Shown one piece after another: positions 1-11,247 of a DNA stretch of 64,000 nt; the first letter of the stretch is position 1, and each line of letters opens with the position of its first letter. A model generated the notes under the pieces. The model worked only from the letters and a program-made list of their open reading frames with translations, was not told the origin of the DNA and made no database searches. This DNA comes from Chondrilla cf. caribensis (Eukaryota; Porifera; Demospongiae; Chondrillida; Chondrillidae), in assembly GCA_964020155.1 (NCBI GenBank), contig OZ026556.1:2507501-2571500 (forward strand), in the 5' to 3' direction. A program made the position numbers and the translations under genes.

Positions 1-172
1 TCATTGTTCCCCTATATACAATGCTGTGTGGGAGTTAGTATATATACAATAATATCAATTTACACAGAAACATCCACACACAGAAAGCATGTAACTATGA
101 AGAATTCTCTGGTAATTATACGTAGTAATAAGACCAGACTTGGCATACAAATACACATCAGGACATTCTCAC

Positions 173-1478
173 ATTCTTCATAGTATCCATGATGTCATTG
201 TATTCTGGATCTTTTGGTGTCAAAGTGTACACTTCACTTGGATCTTCATCCAGGTTGAATAACAATGGAGGATCTTGGACAGCTTTCTTAGTAGCACTCC
301 AACAGTCTACATCGGGATAGGGCTTACTGCAGTGACTCCTGATGCAGACAAGACATAACACAAGATTCACAGCATGAGAAAAGCATAATATCAGTAGGAA
401 CATGAGGCATATGGAGGTTACGTGTATAAAAATGAACAATTGGTTATCTTACCAATGTATAATGAAAAGAAAGTATGAAGTTTAATTAGGTGGTTGTTAA
501 GGACAAGGCCTGATTTTATGGAGCGGAGGTCTGTGGCTGACTAACCACACTGAGGTCAGTGACCTCTTCTAATAAGGTTGGCTGGGCGTCTGCTTGGTTA
601 CCAGGTTAGACAACCATAATATGTTTTACCCTAGTCGGACCTTATCAATATTGCATACCTGGTATGGTTTGGACTGTATGAATCAGTGACAGTGAGAACA
701 TCTTAGTCTTCCAAACAACATTTAAAGATGTCAAGACCTACATTAACCAAATTACACATCCTTTTTGGCATGTCATATTGTGATCTCACCCTGCTGTCAT
801 AAAATGAGCCTTGTACTGCTTGTGCCGCACTGCATACACTCCGTCTTTCTCCAGACAAACTCCAGAATAATAATAGAATGTGTCCCGCTCACTCTGGATG
901 GAAATAATAATATTATCATAATAATATAATATTCAGGAAATATATAGTGGACCCACATTATCAGGCCTCAAAGAGAATGCAACAAGGCCAGAGAAGTAAA
1001 ATTGTTGAAAGACTAGCAAAAATTAAAATTGTAAATGAAACCATACACACTAACAGTACACTGAACTCAAAAGTGTCACAACTGTTATGTTCAATTACTA
1101 GGCAGTCATTCTGTTACATTACTCATGTTTGTATGTTGAAGAAACAGAGGAAGTCAAGAATAATGAATGTAAATGTCCAGTTACTACCATAAGAACAGAG
1201 GGGCAGGATAAACTGATGGACAAGTGACAGACTACAGTGTACATCATATTATGCAATATGGTTAAAAGAAAAAAAAACCTGCATGCATGTTGTGCACATT
1301 GTTTGCAATACAACCTGTCACAATAAGGTTATGACAAGTATGTAACCCTAGACTGATAACTCTGCTTTGATCTTTGACCTCACATTAAAGGTAAAGTATT
1401 TCAAACATCTATTTGTGGGTTACAGCACACACTGCCTAATCGTCGTACACAGAAATACACACACAGCCTATCAACACG

Positions 1479-1515
<37 letters not shown>

Positions 1516-4074
1516 TGGTTTGTTCTCAAACAGAATAGAACTCATGTCATATCCATCCAATACAACATCCTGTTTGGGTTCAACTCCAGCTAGCTTCAAA
1601 ATGGTTGGGAGGAGATCCAGAGTAGATGCCATCTGTAGTTAGACATAACATGCAAATCTGATTCTCACAATGGATGTTCTGCTCCAAGACTCACCTCCCT
1701 AGTCTTCCCCGGCTGAATCCTCCTAGGCCACCATGCTATTCCAGGTACTCTCTGACCTCCTTCATATGTTGTGCCTTTTCCACACTTCAGCAGTCCCTGA
1801 TTGCCACCATTAATTTGACTCACAAGCTGTGGTCTATCAGAAGAAACACACGTAGTAAGGACCACACTGTCCAGAATCCTTTGTTTGTAACTTACCCATT
1901 ATCTGATGAGAAAAACACAAAAGTATTCTGATCCAACCCTGCCTCCTTCAAGGTTTCCATAACAATACCTACACCATTGTCTAAAGCAGCCTGTACATGG
2001 AAAATGAACAAGAGATAGGCATAAAGCATAGATTACTGGGAGTACATATGTAATATACTATATGTACATACATCACCCTACTGTGTATACACATGTAACA
2101 TATACTGCCGCATACTACCAATAGGCATGTGAGGGAGGGTAGGCAAACAGCTAACCAGGGAGTCTCCAAAGGTGCCTCTGATTGTAGAATTGGTGAACTC
2201 CTTACCGGCATACTCAGGCAGATGTGTATGGTGAAAGGCATAATAGAGAAAGAAAGGTTTGTTGGCCGCTGAAATCAAAAAAGAACAAAATACTTAAAAT
2301 GATACAGTGACGTAAACACGCAGTAATAGCAAACCTTTTTGTGTTTGGATGAACTTTGCAGCTGCATTGTTATAAAGGTCATCAATGGTGAGTAAGTCAG
2401 CTGGTTGTTTGCATATTGTAAAGTTTTCATAGATCGGACACCCTACGTCCTTAGTATCTGCAGTACACATGCAAAATATGCATGCCCACATAATAGAGAA
2501 TATACTAATAAACAATGTTCCCTTACGACCAACACATCCCATGTTGCATTTGACATCTGGATAAAAACAGGTGACACACGGACAGTCATTATGAGTGTAT
2601 GGTATCCCCTAGGAAATAAGACCGTAAATAATATATTAGACAGTACAGTTTTATGCCAATAACATACAGTGAACTATCAAGTCAAACGCATAGACATAAC
2701 AGTGGTAGTAGCAAAGAGAACATGTCCATATAATTACAATATCATACATATATGTATCAAAGAAGAAAATACAGTTGAACTTCTTCAACAACAAATCTAA
2801 GGACAACTTTAAAATTCATGTATAGCATTACTAGCAGTAAAAGCAGGGATTTTACAAAAGTTTCATGACAAGGGATCTCTTATGCTGAATGATATCATGT
2901 TAATGAGATTAGACTGTATCAAAAGTTTATATGTCATGATCATTCAAAGTTACGAGTACATCCTAAAGAGTTACAACTTGCCACACCTCAACTACCCACC
3001 ATATAGTATTCAAATCCATGATTTCCTGGTATGTACGTGTTGTTGGCTCCAACTCCCAAATGCCACTTTCCCACCATTCCTGTACTGTATCCAGCTTCCT
3101 TGAGGTACTGGGCAATGGTTGTCTCATTGAGTGGAAGACCTTGGAGAGACGTGAATGCAGGCAATAGTACAGTTAACAATGTGATAAGTAAGATACACAA
3201 CAAACTGTACATGAAACAATTTAGATAACACTTTACAACTGTTGATTATAAGCAACATTATAGACACTTACCTCCAATTGAGGATGCTTTAAACACATCT
3301 GGGTAGATCCCAGAACGCATTGGGTAACGTCCAGTCAGTAGGGCAGCCCTGTGAACAAAATCAACACGTCGTATACAAAATCTTGGTTGAATAGATTCCT
3401 AACAAAATACTATATACAGTGTACAATACTCCACAGAGTTGCATGGATGATTTAACCTCATAATGACACTGTTCATTGATGATTTACAACATTGATTGCA
3501 CCTTTCACCTGGAAGGACTACATATTGGACTTGCAACGTAAAAATCAAGAAATTGAAGACCCTCTTCGGCCAGATTGTCCAGATTAGGAGTATAAGAAGT
3601 TGGGTGTCCGTAACACCCGAGATCACCATATCCCAACTGCATGAAAATAAGAAGAAAAGAACCAGGCTTTAGATTACAGTCAGGAATGAAAAAAGAGGCA
3701 ACCGTTACGAACTGCAAGCAATACGATAAATACTCCAGCAATTCCGTCATCTATATATCTAATCTATAGCAGCTGTAAATACCTAACTTCCATTTCAAAT
3801 GTACGTAGAATTTTACCAACATAATACATAACTCAACAAAGAATTTCTTCCGATGTTTTCTTAACTCTTACAGTGTTTGCAGTGATTATGTAATAACCAA
3901 CAAAGACCATGGAGACCGCTCTTACCAAAGCATATCTAGGAGTGTTGCATACACATAAAACAAACTTACATCATCAGCAAAGAGTATGACGAAGTTTGGC
4001 TTCTCCACATCGGCACCATCACTAAAACAAATGCCGATAATCAGCAACAAAAGATGCACCTCAATTTCAGCCAT
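173..4074 (-). CDS. ARSA: Arylsulfatase A paralog 1 (3' end beyond left edge)
   Basis: Lysosomal-type sulfatase; the ARSA family hydrolyses sulfate esters such as cerebroside sulfate. Exons in transcript order: 3970-4074, 3509-3636, 3272-3348, 3000-3139, 2527-2608, 2335-2457, 2156-2268, 1896-1990, 1695-1833, 1516-1632, 790-893, 173-338. This gives 463 in-frame codons. The last exon, present in the paralog at 9442-9606, must lie left of the window. The N-terminus looks like a signal peptide ([20 protein letters not shown]). Sulfatase landmarks are all present: metal-binding ADD, the formylglycine motif CSPSR, GKWHLG, HHTH, SDNG and [11 protein letters not shown]. Intron positions and phases match the divergent copy exon by exon; exon 5 is 6 nt longer and exon 12 is 3 nt shorter. 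The exon 10 donor abuts a (CA)n tract. Family identity is certain; the substrate is inferred. Confidence 0.93.
1480..1514. repeat. (CA)n microsatellite at start of ARSA-1 intron 10
   Basis: A pure CA run of about 32 bp sits directly against the exon 10 splice donor of the minus-strand sulfatase. The divergent paralog carries a much longer (TG)n in exactly the same intron position (8163-8378), so the repeat was probably present before, or copied with, the gene duplication. Confidence 0.9.
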
Positions 4075-4135
4075 GTTGACTGTTGTCACGTGACTGACCA
4101 TCTAGAAAACTCGCCTGATTTCAGCTTTCTAAACA
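4075..4135. promoter_or_regulatory. Bidirectional sulfatase promoter with CLEAR-type E-box
   Basis: Only 61 bp separate the two start codons, so both sulfatases must share their core promoter, or their initiation regions overlap. The perfect palindrome GTCACGTGAC lies at 4085-4094. It is identical to the vertebrate CLEAR consensus bound by TFEB/TFE3 at lysosomal genes. A palindromic site can serve both directions. That this animal uses a TFEB/MITF orthologue here is inference; the site and its position are read directly. Confidence 0.7.
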
Positions 4136-7100
4136 ATGCTGCGTCTACTGATACTAGGCGTGGTGATCCTGTCCAAGACGTTTGCTGCCGATAAAGTGAA
4201 CTTTGTGATCCTGTTTGCCGACGACGTGAGTATTAAGTGTACGTTAATATACTTATATGTTGACTAATAGCTGGCCCAGGCGCTGCACTTGATCCAAAAA
4301 TCATCCATATACAAAAGTTGTGCATGTATGTAATAGCATAGATACTAGAGAAAAACCGGTTTTTCCTAGTATCTATGGTTATAGATGGATAGATAGATAA
4401 TTATTATTATAGTGCAACATGTCAAAACAGACAGTAGGACATAACGTCCAATGAGGCACTGAAAATCAAAATGTACACGGATAAAACATGATCAAAAACA
4501 CCAGAACTTTAAATCAACAACAAAACCTGTCAGACCACATAGCATAAATCTCCTTCATTATAGATGGAAATCGACACAATGTAATGAGAACCATTGAGAC
4601 TTCCAGGAAAGGTTATATAAAATTTATGGTGTAAAATGCATGAAGCATTAGTTTTGATGCATATTTACTCGAAACGACTGTTTTAAAGTATCTATGGTCT
4701 AACAGTGTGTGCATATTCCATTTAAAATGTTATATGAGACTGAATTTTACAGTCGTGTTAAACTTCAATCCTAGCTCTCAGTATGTCAAGATTTAATCTA
4801 TTTCATTCCTGTGTCTATGGTTGCATGGAAGTACAATTGTTATAATACTACATTCAAGCAGGAGCTTACGGCTTTAGCAATTGTACTTCCATTTCTGTTT
4901 ATTTTCTCACCTCACCATTGCTCATATAATTAAATCTATGGAACATGCTCTCGGTTATTTTCTAATTATGATTGATAAACTCAGTATCTACCGTAGTATG
5001 TACCTCAATTAATTTCTCAATATATTTAATGTTTTCTCAGCTTGGTTATGGTGACCTTGGCTGTTATGGACACCCAACCTCTACTACTCCTAATCTTGAC
5101 AAGCTAGCCAAAGAGGGTCTTCGCTTTTTGGATTTCTATACCACGTGTGCTGTCTGTAGTCCATCCAGGTTAGCGGGCTATGTGCAGTGTAGTTGATTGT
5201 AGAGAGCAATACACATTTCAGCTACAATACACTGCTATTGCGCATTGAGAAATGGTTATGATCACACCTACTGGGGTAGCTATACACAGGCATGCTAGAA
5301 GGGAGTTACTATGTTATCAATCAAAAAGAACACTTTGCCATACTGATAAACCATTGTCAAATGGAAATTACTGTATATTTGACTTCATCTATTCATCCAA
5401 GTTCTTTATTAGTCACTACCTTGACTATAGAACACTGTGCTGCTGATGTTGTGATATTCCAGCATGTCACAACATCATTCTTCATACATACTTGGAGAAA
5501 CCTGTGTAATGCTCACAATTGCTGTGTCAGACTACACTTTCCCTGTACAGAGCTGCATTGCTGACTGGAAGGTATCAGACGAGGTCGGGAATATATCCAG
5601 GGGTGTTTGGAGCAACATCCGTTGGAGGTACGGATATAATCTATGTGATCCTCTATATCTGTGATTCACTTCGTTTCATCCATGTATCTCCCAGGACTCC
5701 CCCTCAATGAGACCACCATTGCTGCCTACCTCAAGGATGCTGGGTATGGCACAGGAATGGTGGGAAAGTGGCACTTGGGAGTTGGGACTGGGAACATGTA
5801 CCTCCCTACAAATCACGGGTTTGATTCTTATGTTGTGAGTCGTCCACTGAGTGTGTTGGTATCACAGTGTTTGTCACATTCAACTCTCACCCTCTCCCTA
5901 TTCCACAGGGCATCCCATATTCTCACGACATGTGTCCTTGCTACACTTGCTTTTACCCTGATATCGCTTGCTTTGACAAATGCCGTACGTTCAACTCAAC
6001 ACATTGTCTCTGCATGTGCTTGTGTGAATGGAGTGTATTTTATGTATCACCGTACACACACTGCAGGCACAGCTGACACAGGATGTCCACTGTATGCCAA
6101 CACGACCATAGTGGAACAGCCTGCTGACTTTCTTACACTTCACGACAAGTACATCAAAGCCGCTACAAACTTTATACAAAGTCAGGCAGGTGGGTTGCTG
6201 CAAATTTGAATTGTTCAACTCATTTTCACCCTCATTGCCTTGTGTGTGATGTGTAGCTGCCCAAAAGCCGTTCTTTCTCTATGTTCCATTTCAACATACC
6301 CACCATCCTCAGTTTGCTGGTAAGATGTTCACCAACTCCAGCATCAGAGGGAAATTCGGTGATGCTCTGGTTAGTTGGCTGTTGGTTGATGCAACCACTC
6401 TTATCAAGTAGTATGCACACTTGTACATAATATGTGTCTTATATATAATACATGCAGAACGAACTGGATAGTGGAATTGGTGACATCATGCAGGCACTGA
6501 ATGCTTCAGGTGTCTATGAAGACACATTTGTATTCTTCACTGCAGACAATGGGTATGTGTGCATTTATTTTCGTGACAAATTGAGATGTATTCGCCATGG
6601 GTTTTAACTAGAATACCTATTTTGCCTAGGCCCCCCTGGGAATTGATAGTCATCACAAATGAGTCAATTACAGCTTACATAGTATTCACTGGCAGCCAAA
6701 AGCTTCCTCTTTTGGTATTTAATCATTGCAATTGGCAACTTCTGTGGAGTGGGGGTCGGGGGCTATACCCCACCCCTAAACCCAGTCAATTGAGCCCTAC
6801 TACCCATAGCGTTGGGTTTCACAACTGCCTCTTTGAAACAGTGACATCCATTGACTGTTAACTCTCCTTTAGGGGGCAGTGCGTTGTGTAACTGTGTAAC
6901 GTATTGCATAGTAAACTAAGTTGCAGAAATTTTTCAAACTGTGGTGTTCATATGTCCTCTTCTAATTTCTTTCTGTCTGTCAGGCCATCGCTTACACGGC
7001 AGATACGTGGTGGCAATCCGGGTCTACTCAAGTGTGGAAAAGGTACAACATATGAAGGAGGTCAGAGAGTTCCTGGAATAGCATGGTGGCCTGGAAAGAT

Positions 7101-8166
7101 AAAAACAGGGAAGACCAATGCGGTGAGTATGTGATGCTATTGTATGGCAAAATGTGCAGTGGTGGATATATATTGCTCCAGTCATGAGACAAGTGCAATA
7201 TATCCACCATTCACAGTTTTAATACAATAACTAGCTTGTTTTGGGCATTTATTTGAACAACTGGCTTGTTGTTCATGCCTATGTAAATTTGAAATTCACA
7301 TTCTGTGTAAATGTAGGGTGGTGATAGTAGTATCCTGCTTGAATGGCTCTGTCAAAATGGTTTTATGATGCTGAAAATATCGCTCCTGGCCAAACATTAT
7401 AATTTTCACTTGTTGTTCTACGAGTATTGAGTTCTTATTCCAATTTCTCCTTGAACAATGATTTCAAATCATTCTCAAAGCATAGAAAACTGAAGAACAT
7501 GATGTCAATTGGCTTCGAACCATTGTCTGTTGATACTGAAGCTAGTATATTATTGTGGTGGTTGTGGCAATTTCTCTCAGCTAGAGACAAGCTAAACCAC
7601 CAATCACTAATGCCTTCCAAACATTTACTGATTGAATGACATCATGTCCTCATTGATGGATTCTAAGCCATTGACAGAGAAAGTGAAATAGATCTATACC
7701 ATTTTGCCCAGTGGCATTGTGTACACAGATATGAGCTGTATTAGCACTATATAATATGTATGCATAACAAAGATGAATTTATGCTGAAGATACTACAGCA
7801 TACAATGTGCCACTCAGCCTATCTTAATTGAAAACACGTGTTTTGAGGTTTCTTTGTTATGTCTACAGGTGAGCCCTTGTTGGATATTGCACACTTTTGT
7901 TAGTGTTAATTGAAAACATCTGTAGTAGACACTGCCAATGCACTCTTTGTCCATTGGTCCTGACCCCAACCATACAGCAAATACTTGAAGTATATCTATA
8001 ATAATTATAGTTATTACGAGTGATTATATTGTCTTCACACTACAGATGGCATCTACTCTGGATCTCCTCCCAACCATTTTGAAGCTAGCTGGAGTTGAAC
8101 CTAAAAGGGATGTTGTATTGGATGGATATGACATGAGTTCTATTCTGTTTGAGAACAAACCAGTAA

Positions 8167-8244
<78 letters not shown>

Positions 8245-8292
8245 ACGCATGTGACTGTGTGCGCATGTGTGCATGTGCGCGTGCATGTGGGT

Positions 8293-8360
<68 letters not shown>

Positions 8361-9606
8361 ACGTGTGTGTGTGTGTAAACAAGTTGTATACTGGTACTTC
8401 TGTGTGTACACATGTGTCTACAAGTGAATCCTAATTCTGGTCCATGTGTAGAGTGAAAGGGATGCTTTTTACTTCTACCCTCCTGGAGTTCAAACTAATG
8501 AGCAAGTATATGCTGTTCGATATAAGCAATACAAGGCCCATTTCATCACATCCGGGTTGGTTCAACTATATACATACACATTGAGAGTTTATATCACTGA
8601 ACACTATCCATGCGTGCTACAGTACTGGTCTCTGTTCTAATGTTTATCCTGACTTGGATTGTCGTCCCACCCATAAGAAGACGGTAGAAAATCCTCCATT
8701 GTTGTTCAACCTGGATCAAGATCCGAGTGAGGTGTATACTTTGACACCGAAAGATCCAGAATACAATACCACTATGAGTGTTATAATGAAGGTAAGCACA
8801 TATGCAATTCTTTACCTGTAGCATGGAACAGTAACCAGTGGGATGGATTTTAACCATTATATGGTTCCATCTAAGCCTTACAAATACCTGACGATGCAAA
8901 TTCACCTGTTTACAGGTTTGAGTGTCTTCCAACTGTTTTTCAATTTAAACAAGTGCTTATGGGTCTAGGTATGTGAATATTCACTCTTTGTAAAATAAAC
9001 AGCTGAAAAGATCCAACTTCTCAAGACCAAATTTGTAAGGCTTAAATCAGAGGATGTTTTGTACGTACATATAGTACAACCTCACAAACAGCCACTTCCC
9101 ACACTTGTCCAGATCAAGCATGAGATTATATTATGCATCTTATGGGTTTTATGTACATTTCAAGTTTCATCCACCAATCTAACCCAGCCAAAGAAACAAT
9201 TCCCAGATTTGACCATCATAGATAGGATCCATTGTATTCATATAATACGTGCATGCTTGGGCTTCCTGATCCACGGTTATCTTAGGGTCAGTTTGACCAT
9301 TCTAAATCACATGAAGATCATAATATTGTATAGTGTATGTATGTATGTATGTATGTATGTATGTATGTATGTACATACAATAAAGGAGTTAACAACTGTC
9401 TGTGATTTACTTGGTGTGCCCTCTCCACACTCCTAACACAGATGATGCAAGAATTTGAGAGTAAGATGACGTGGGGGGAGTCTCAGATGAAACGGGGAGG
9501 TAGCAAGGACGTGGAACCATGTGCTGTTCCCGGTTGTTCCCCTTTCCCGACATGCTGTAAGACACCGTCCAGTGGACACCAGTATCTCAAAAGTTGGAAT
9601 AACTGA
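4136..9606 (+). CDS. ARSA: Arylsulfatase A paralog 2 (complete, 13 exons, 511 aa)
   Basis: Exons 4136-4225, 5041-5168, 5551-5627, 5695-5834, 5909-5984, 6067-6189, 6257-6369, 6458-6552, 6984-7122, 8046-8162, 8452-8555, 8623-8791, 9442-9606 join in frame to 1536 nt (511 aa; human ARSA is 507). A signal peptide ([17 protein letters not shown]) precedes ADD. The catalytic Cys lies in CSPSR at the exon 2/3 junction. GKWHLG, HTHHP, ADNG and [11 protein letters not shown] supply the other metal, sulfate and Lys/His contacts. The C-terminal exon has the ARSA-type cysteine cluster ([10 protein letters not shown]), which favours ARSA over GALNS or ARSG. The product should enter the secretory/lysosomal route and need SUMF1-type formylglycine conversion. 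Exon 10 is almost identical to that of the divergent copy while neighbouring exons are not. Confidence 0.96.
4337..4377. repeat. Short inverted repeat (hairpin) in ARSA-2 intron 1
   Basis: Arms CATAGATACTAG (4337-4348) and CTAGTATCTATG (4366-4377) continue inward as poly-A/poly-T around a central ACCGGT, making a nearly perfect 41-bp foldback. A second inverted pair lies further along the same intron: 15 bp, 4825-4839 against 4878-4892. The intron may hold a small foldback element. Confidence 0.7.
8163..8378. repeat. (TG)n microsatellite, ARSA-2 intron 10
   Basis: About 215 bp of TG dinucleotides with a central interruption (CACGCATGTGAC-type, 8243-8290). It starts within the splice donor of exon 10. 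Long open frames across it code only for Val/Cys or Thr/His runs and are not genes. Confidence 0.95.
9333..9373. repeat. (ATGT)n tetranucleotide microsatellite
   Basis: About ten ATGT units lie in the last intron of the plus-strand sulfatase, shortly before its final exon. Confidence 0.9.
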
Positions 9607-10400
9607 CAAGCATATATTATAACCATCCATTCCGAATACTTTGTATCCCCACGTTATTGATATGACAGTGCTATTTACGTTTGGGGGAGAAGTAATTATA
9701 ATGTAGCCTATATATAAACTGCACAAAAGTAATGATTGTACTACCATATAATATTATTATAGTAATTTTACAATAATAAATATAGGATGGTGATACATAA
9801 ATATAATGTATTATATGCATATATTGTGTGTGCAAATTAGGCTAAGGCCTATAAATAAATTATTATTCATGTGTATTATTATAATTACGTGCATCAATCT
9901 CTTCAATTGATCATAATATATATAATGCATAATATACATTGTATACCACAGGGGCAAAAGGCAAGTTTCATACTCCTTGAAACCTGATATACGAAACTTG
10001 ATAAACCACAAGTGTAAAGTGATACTCCGGGATTCGTGTGTTTCCTGCAAGTTATGTCTAGTATGTGAAACTCAAAGAGGTTTTAAGTTTTCAGTATGTG
10101 GGATATTCTCCATAACCATAGAGAGGAGTGCTGTCAGTTTTACAAATGAATCACTAGGCTATGCAGCTGATGTAGGATGGTCTCATGTATGATTGTGATC
10201 TAGATTTATTCTTATACTAGACTAATAAGAATAAAATAATACCCAGACACTAAAGTATCACTCACAGCTTATTTCGATATATAGCATTTCAATCAGCAAG
10301 AGGAGATACAGCATTTATGTAAGTATAAATTGCACAAAATAAAGAAGTGCATGTTCGTGGGTTATATAAGTCCCTGTGTCAGTGCTCATCATCTCTTCCC
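9607..10400. other. Intergenic, convergent 3' ends
   Basis: No coding evidence. AATAAA at 9775-9780 is a plausible poly(A) signal for the plus-strand sulfatase, 170 bp past its stop. TTTATT at 10205-10210 is AATAAA on the minus strand and may serve the secreted-protein gene that ends at 10401. The rest is AT-rich and anonymous. Confidence 0.5.
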
Positions 10401-11081
10401 TCAAAAGTCCTTAGTGGCACAGTAGAGGAAGGTAGCAGCATCGTGAAGACCCTTCTCGTTGTAGTAGTACAACAGACGGTACTTCCAGATACCCCAGGAT
10501 TTGGCGTCGTGGAGCTTAGGGATGGGCCTGTTCAACAGAGTGATGGGCGTCCCGACATCATAGTGGTCGGATACCCACTTCACAGCCCCGTAGATCCCGT
10601 TCTTCTCCGTGTCCATGAGGCAGTCGCAGAGGTCGTCATTCGGAGGGCTAGCGACAACGTCGGATTGGTACACCTCGAGTACACGATTCCACACGTCCAG
10701 CATGTGGAACTTGTGCACGATTCTTTCCAGAGGAGACCAGTTAGGCCCCAGACCGTCATTGTTCATCCCAATGTTACTGAGGATCTTGTCGACGACATTC
10801 ATGCTCGGGGTTGAAAAATCGGCACCGAGAATGTCTTCCGGAGCGTACGAAATTACTTTCTCTTCGGAACTCCTGTCCATGTTAACAGTTGGGATTTTGT
10901 TGTCAACGGTAGCCTTGGGGTTGAACTTTTGAAGGCCCTGAACAGTCATGGAGTGAATGGTATGAGCGATGGTCTCGTTATAGTTGACGGAAAGGCCCGC
11001 ATTCTTGATGACCACTCTACAGTCGTCGGTGGCCTCAACGCCAGCAAAGTAGAACAGAGCAAACAAAACCAAAATCTTCAT
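10401..11081 (-). CDS. Intronless secreted protein, 226 aa, family unknown
   Basis: A single uninterrupted frame starts with a clear signal peptide (MKILVLFALFYFAGVEA) and encodes a mature chain of about 209 residues. It has four cysteines (DDC, LCDC, LYC near the end), one NxT site near residue 35, and many aromatic residues in the C-terminal third (KYRLLYYYNEKG). No transmembrane segment follows. I recognise no family or catalytic motif. Lack of introns is unusual among these neighbours and fits a retrogene or a young gene; the intact frame and signal peptide argue that it is functional. Its ATG is 166 bp from the ATG of the divergent MRH-like gene, so the two probably share a promoter. That gap holds an E-box CACGTG at 11150-11155. 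Confidence 0.75.
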   Translation of the reverse strand: MKILVLFALFYFAGVEATDDCRVVIKNAGLSVNYNETIAHTIHSMTVQGLQKFNPKATVDNKIPTVNMDRSSEEKVISYAPEDILGADFSTPSMNVVDKILSNIGMNNDGLGPNWSPLERIVHKFHMLDVWNRVLEVYQSDVVASPPNDDLCDCLMDTEKNGIYGAVKWVSDHYDVGTPITLLNRPIPKLHDAKSWGIWKYRLLYYYNEKGLHDAATFLYCATKDF

Positions 11082-11247
11082 CTCGTCAACGGAAACGTTT
11101 TACTGACCCCGGATGACCCTTGGACACGCCCTGCGGAGGAGAGACGCTACACGTGATTTGCTCACTGACAGGTTATAATCGCCAAGTTGTGCATTCGGAC
11201 CATTTGTCTTGTTCGCATTTTGAACTTTTGCTGAAGCGAAATACGAA
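11082..11247. promoter_or_regulatory. Short divergent promoter with E-box
   Basis: 166 bp separate two divergent start codons. CACGTG at 11150-11155 (flanks TA and AT) is an E-box core, but not a full CLEAR match like the one between the sulfatases. Confidence 0.4.

Noticed and set aside
1367..1642. Plus-strand 91-codon frame over the sulfatase exon 10 region
   Set aside because: Antisense shadow of the real exon on the minus strand.
5661..6209. 182-codon plus-strand frame in the sulfatase
   Set aside because: It reads through exons 4 to 6 and their introns. Splicing at GT/AG sites restores the ARSA alignment, so it is not a separate gene.
8024..8427. Several overlapping 80-130 codon frames over the TG tract
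   Set aside because: They code only for Thr-His or Cys-Val dipeptide runs from the microsatellite. The one real piece is exon 10 of the sulfatase. The same applies to 17376-18105, 27227-27814, 52916-53305 and 61499-61912.
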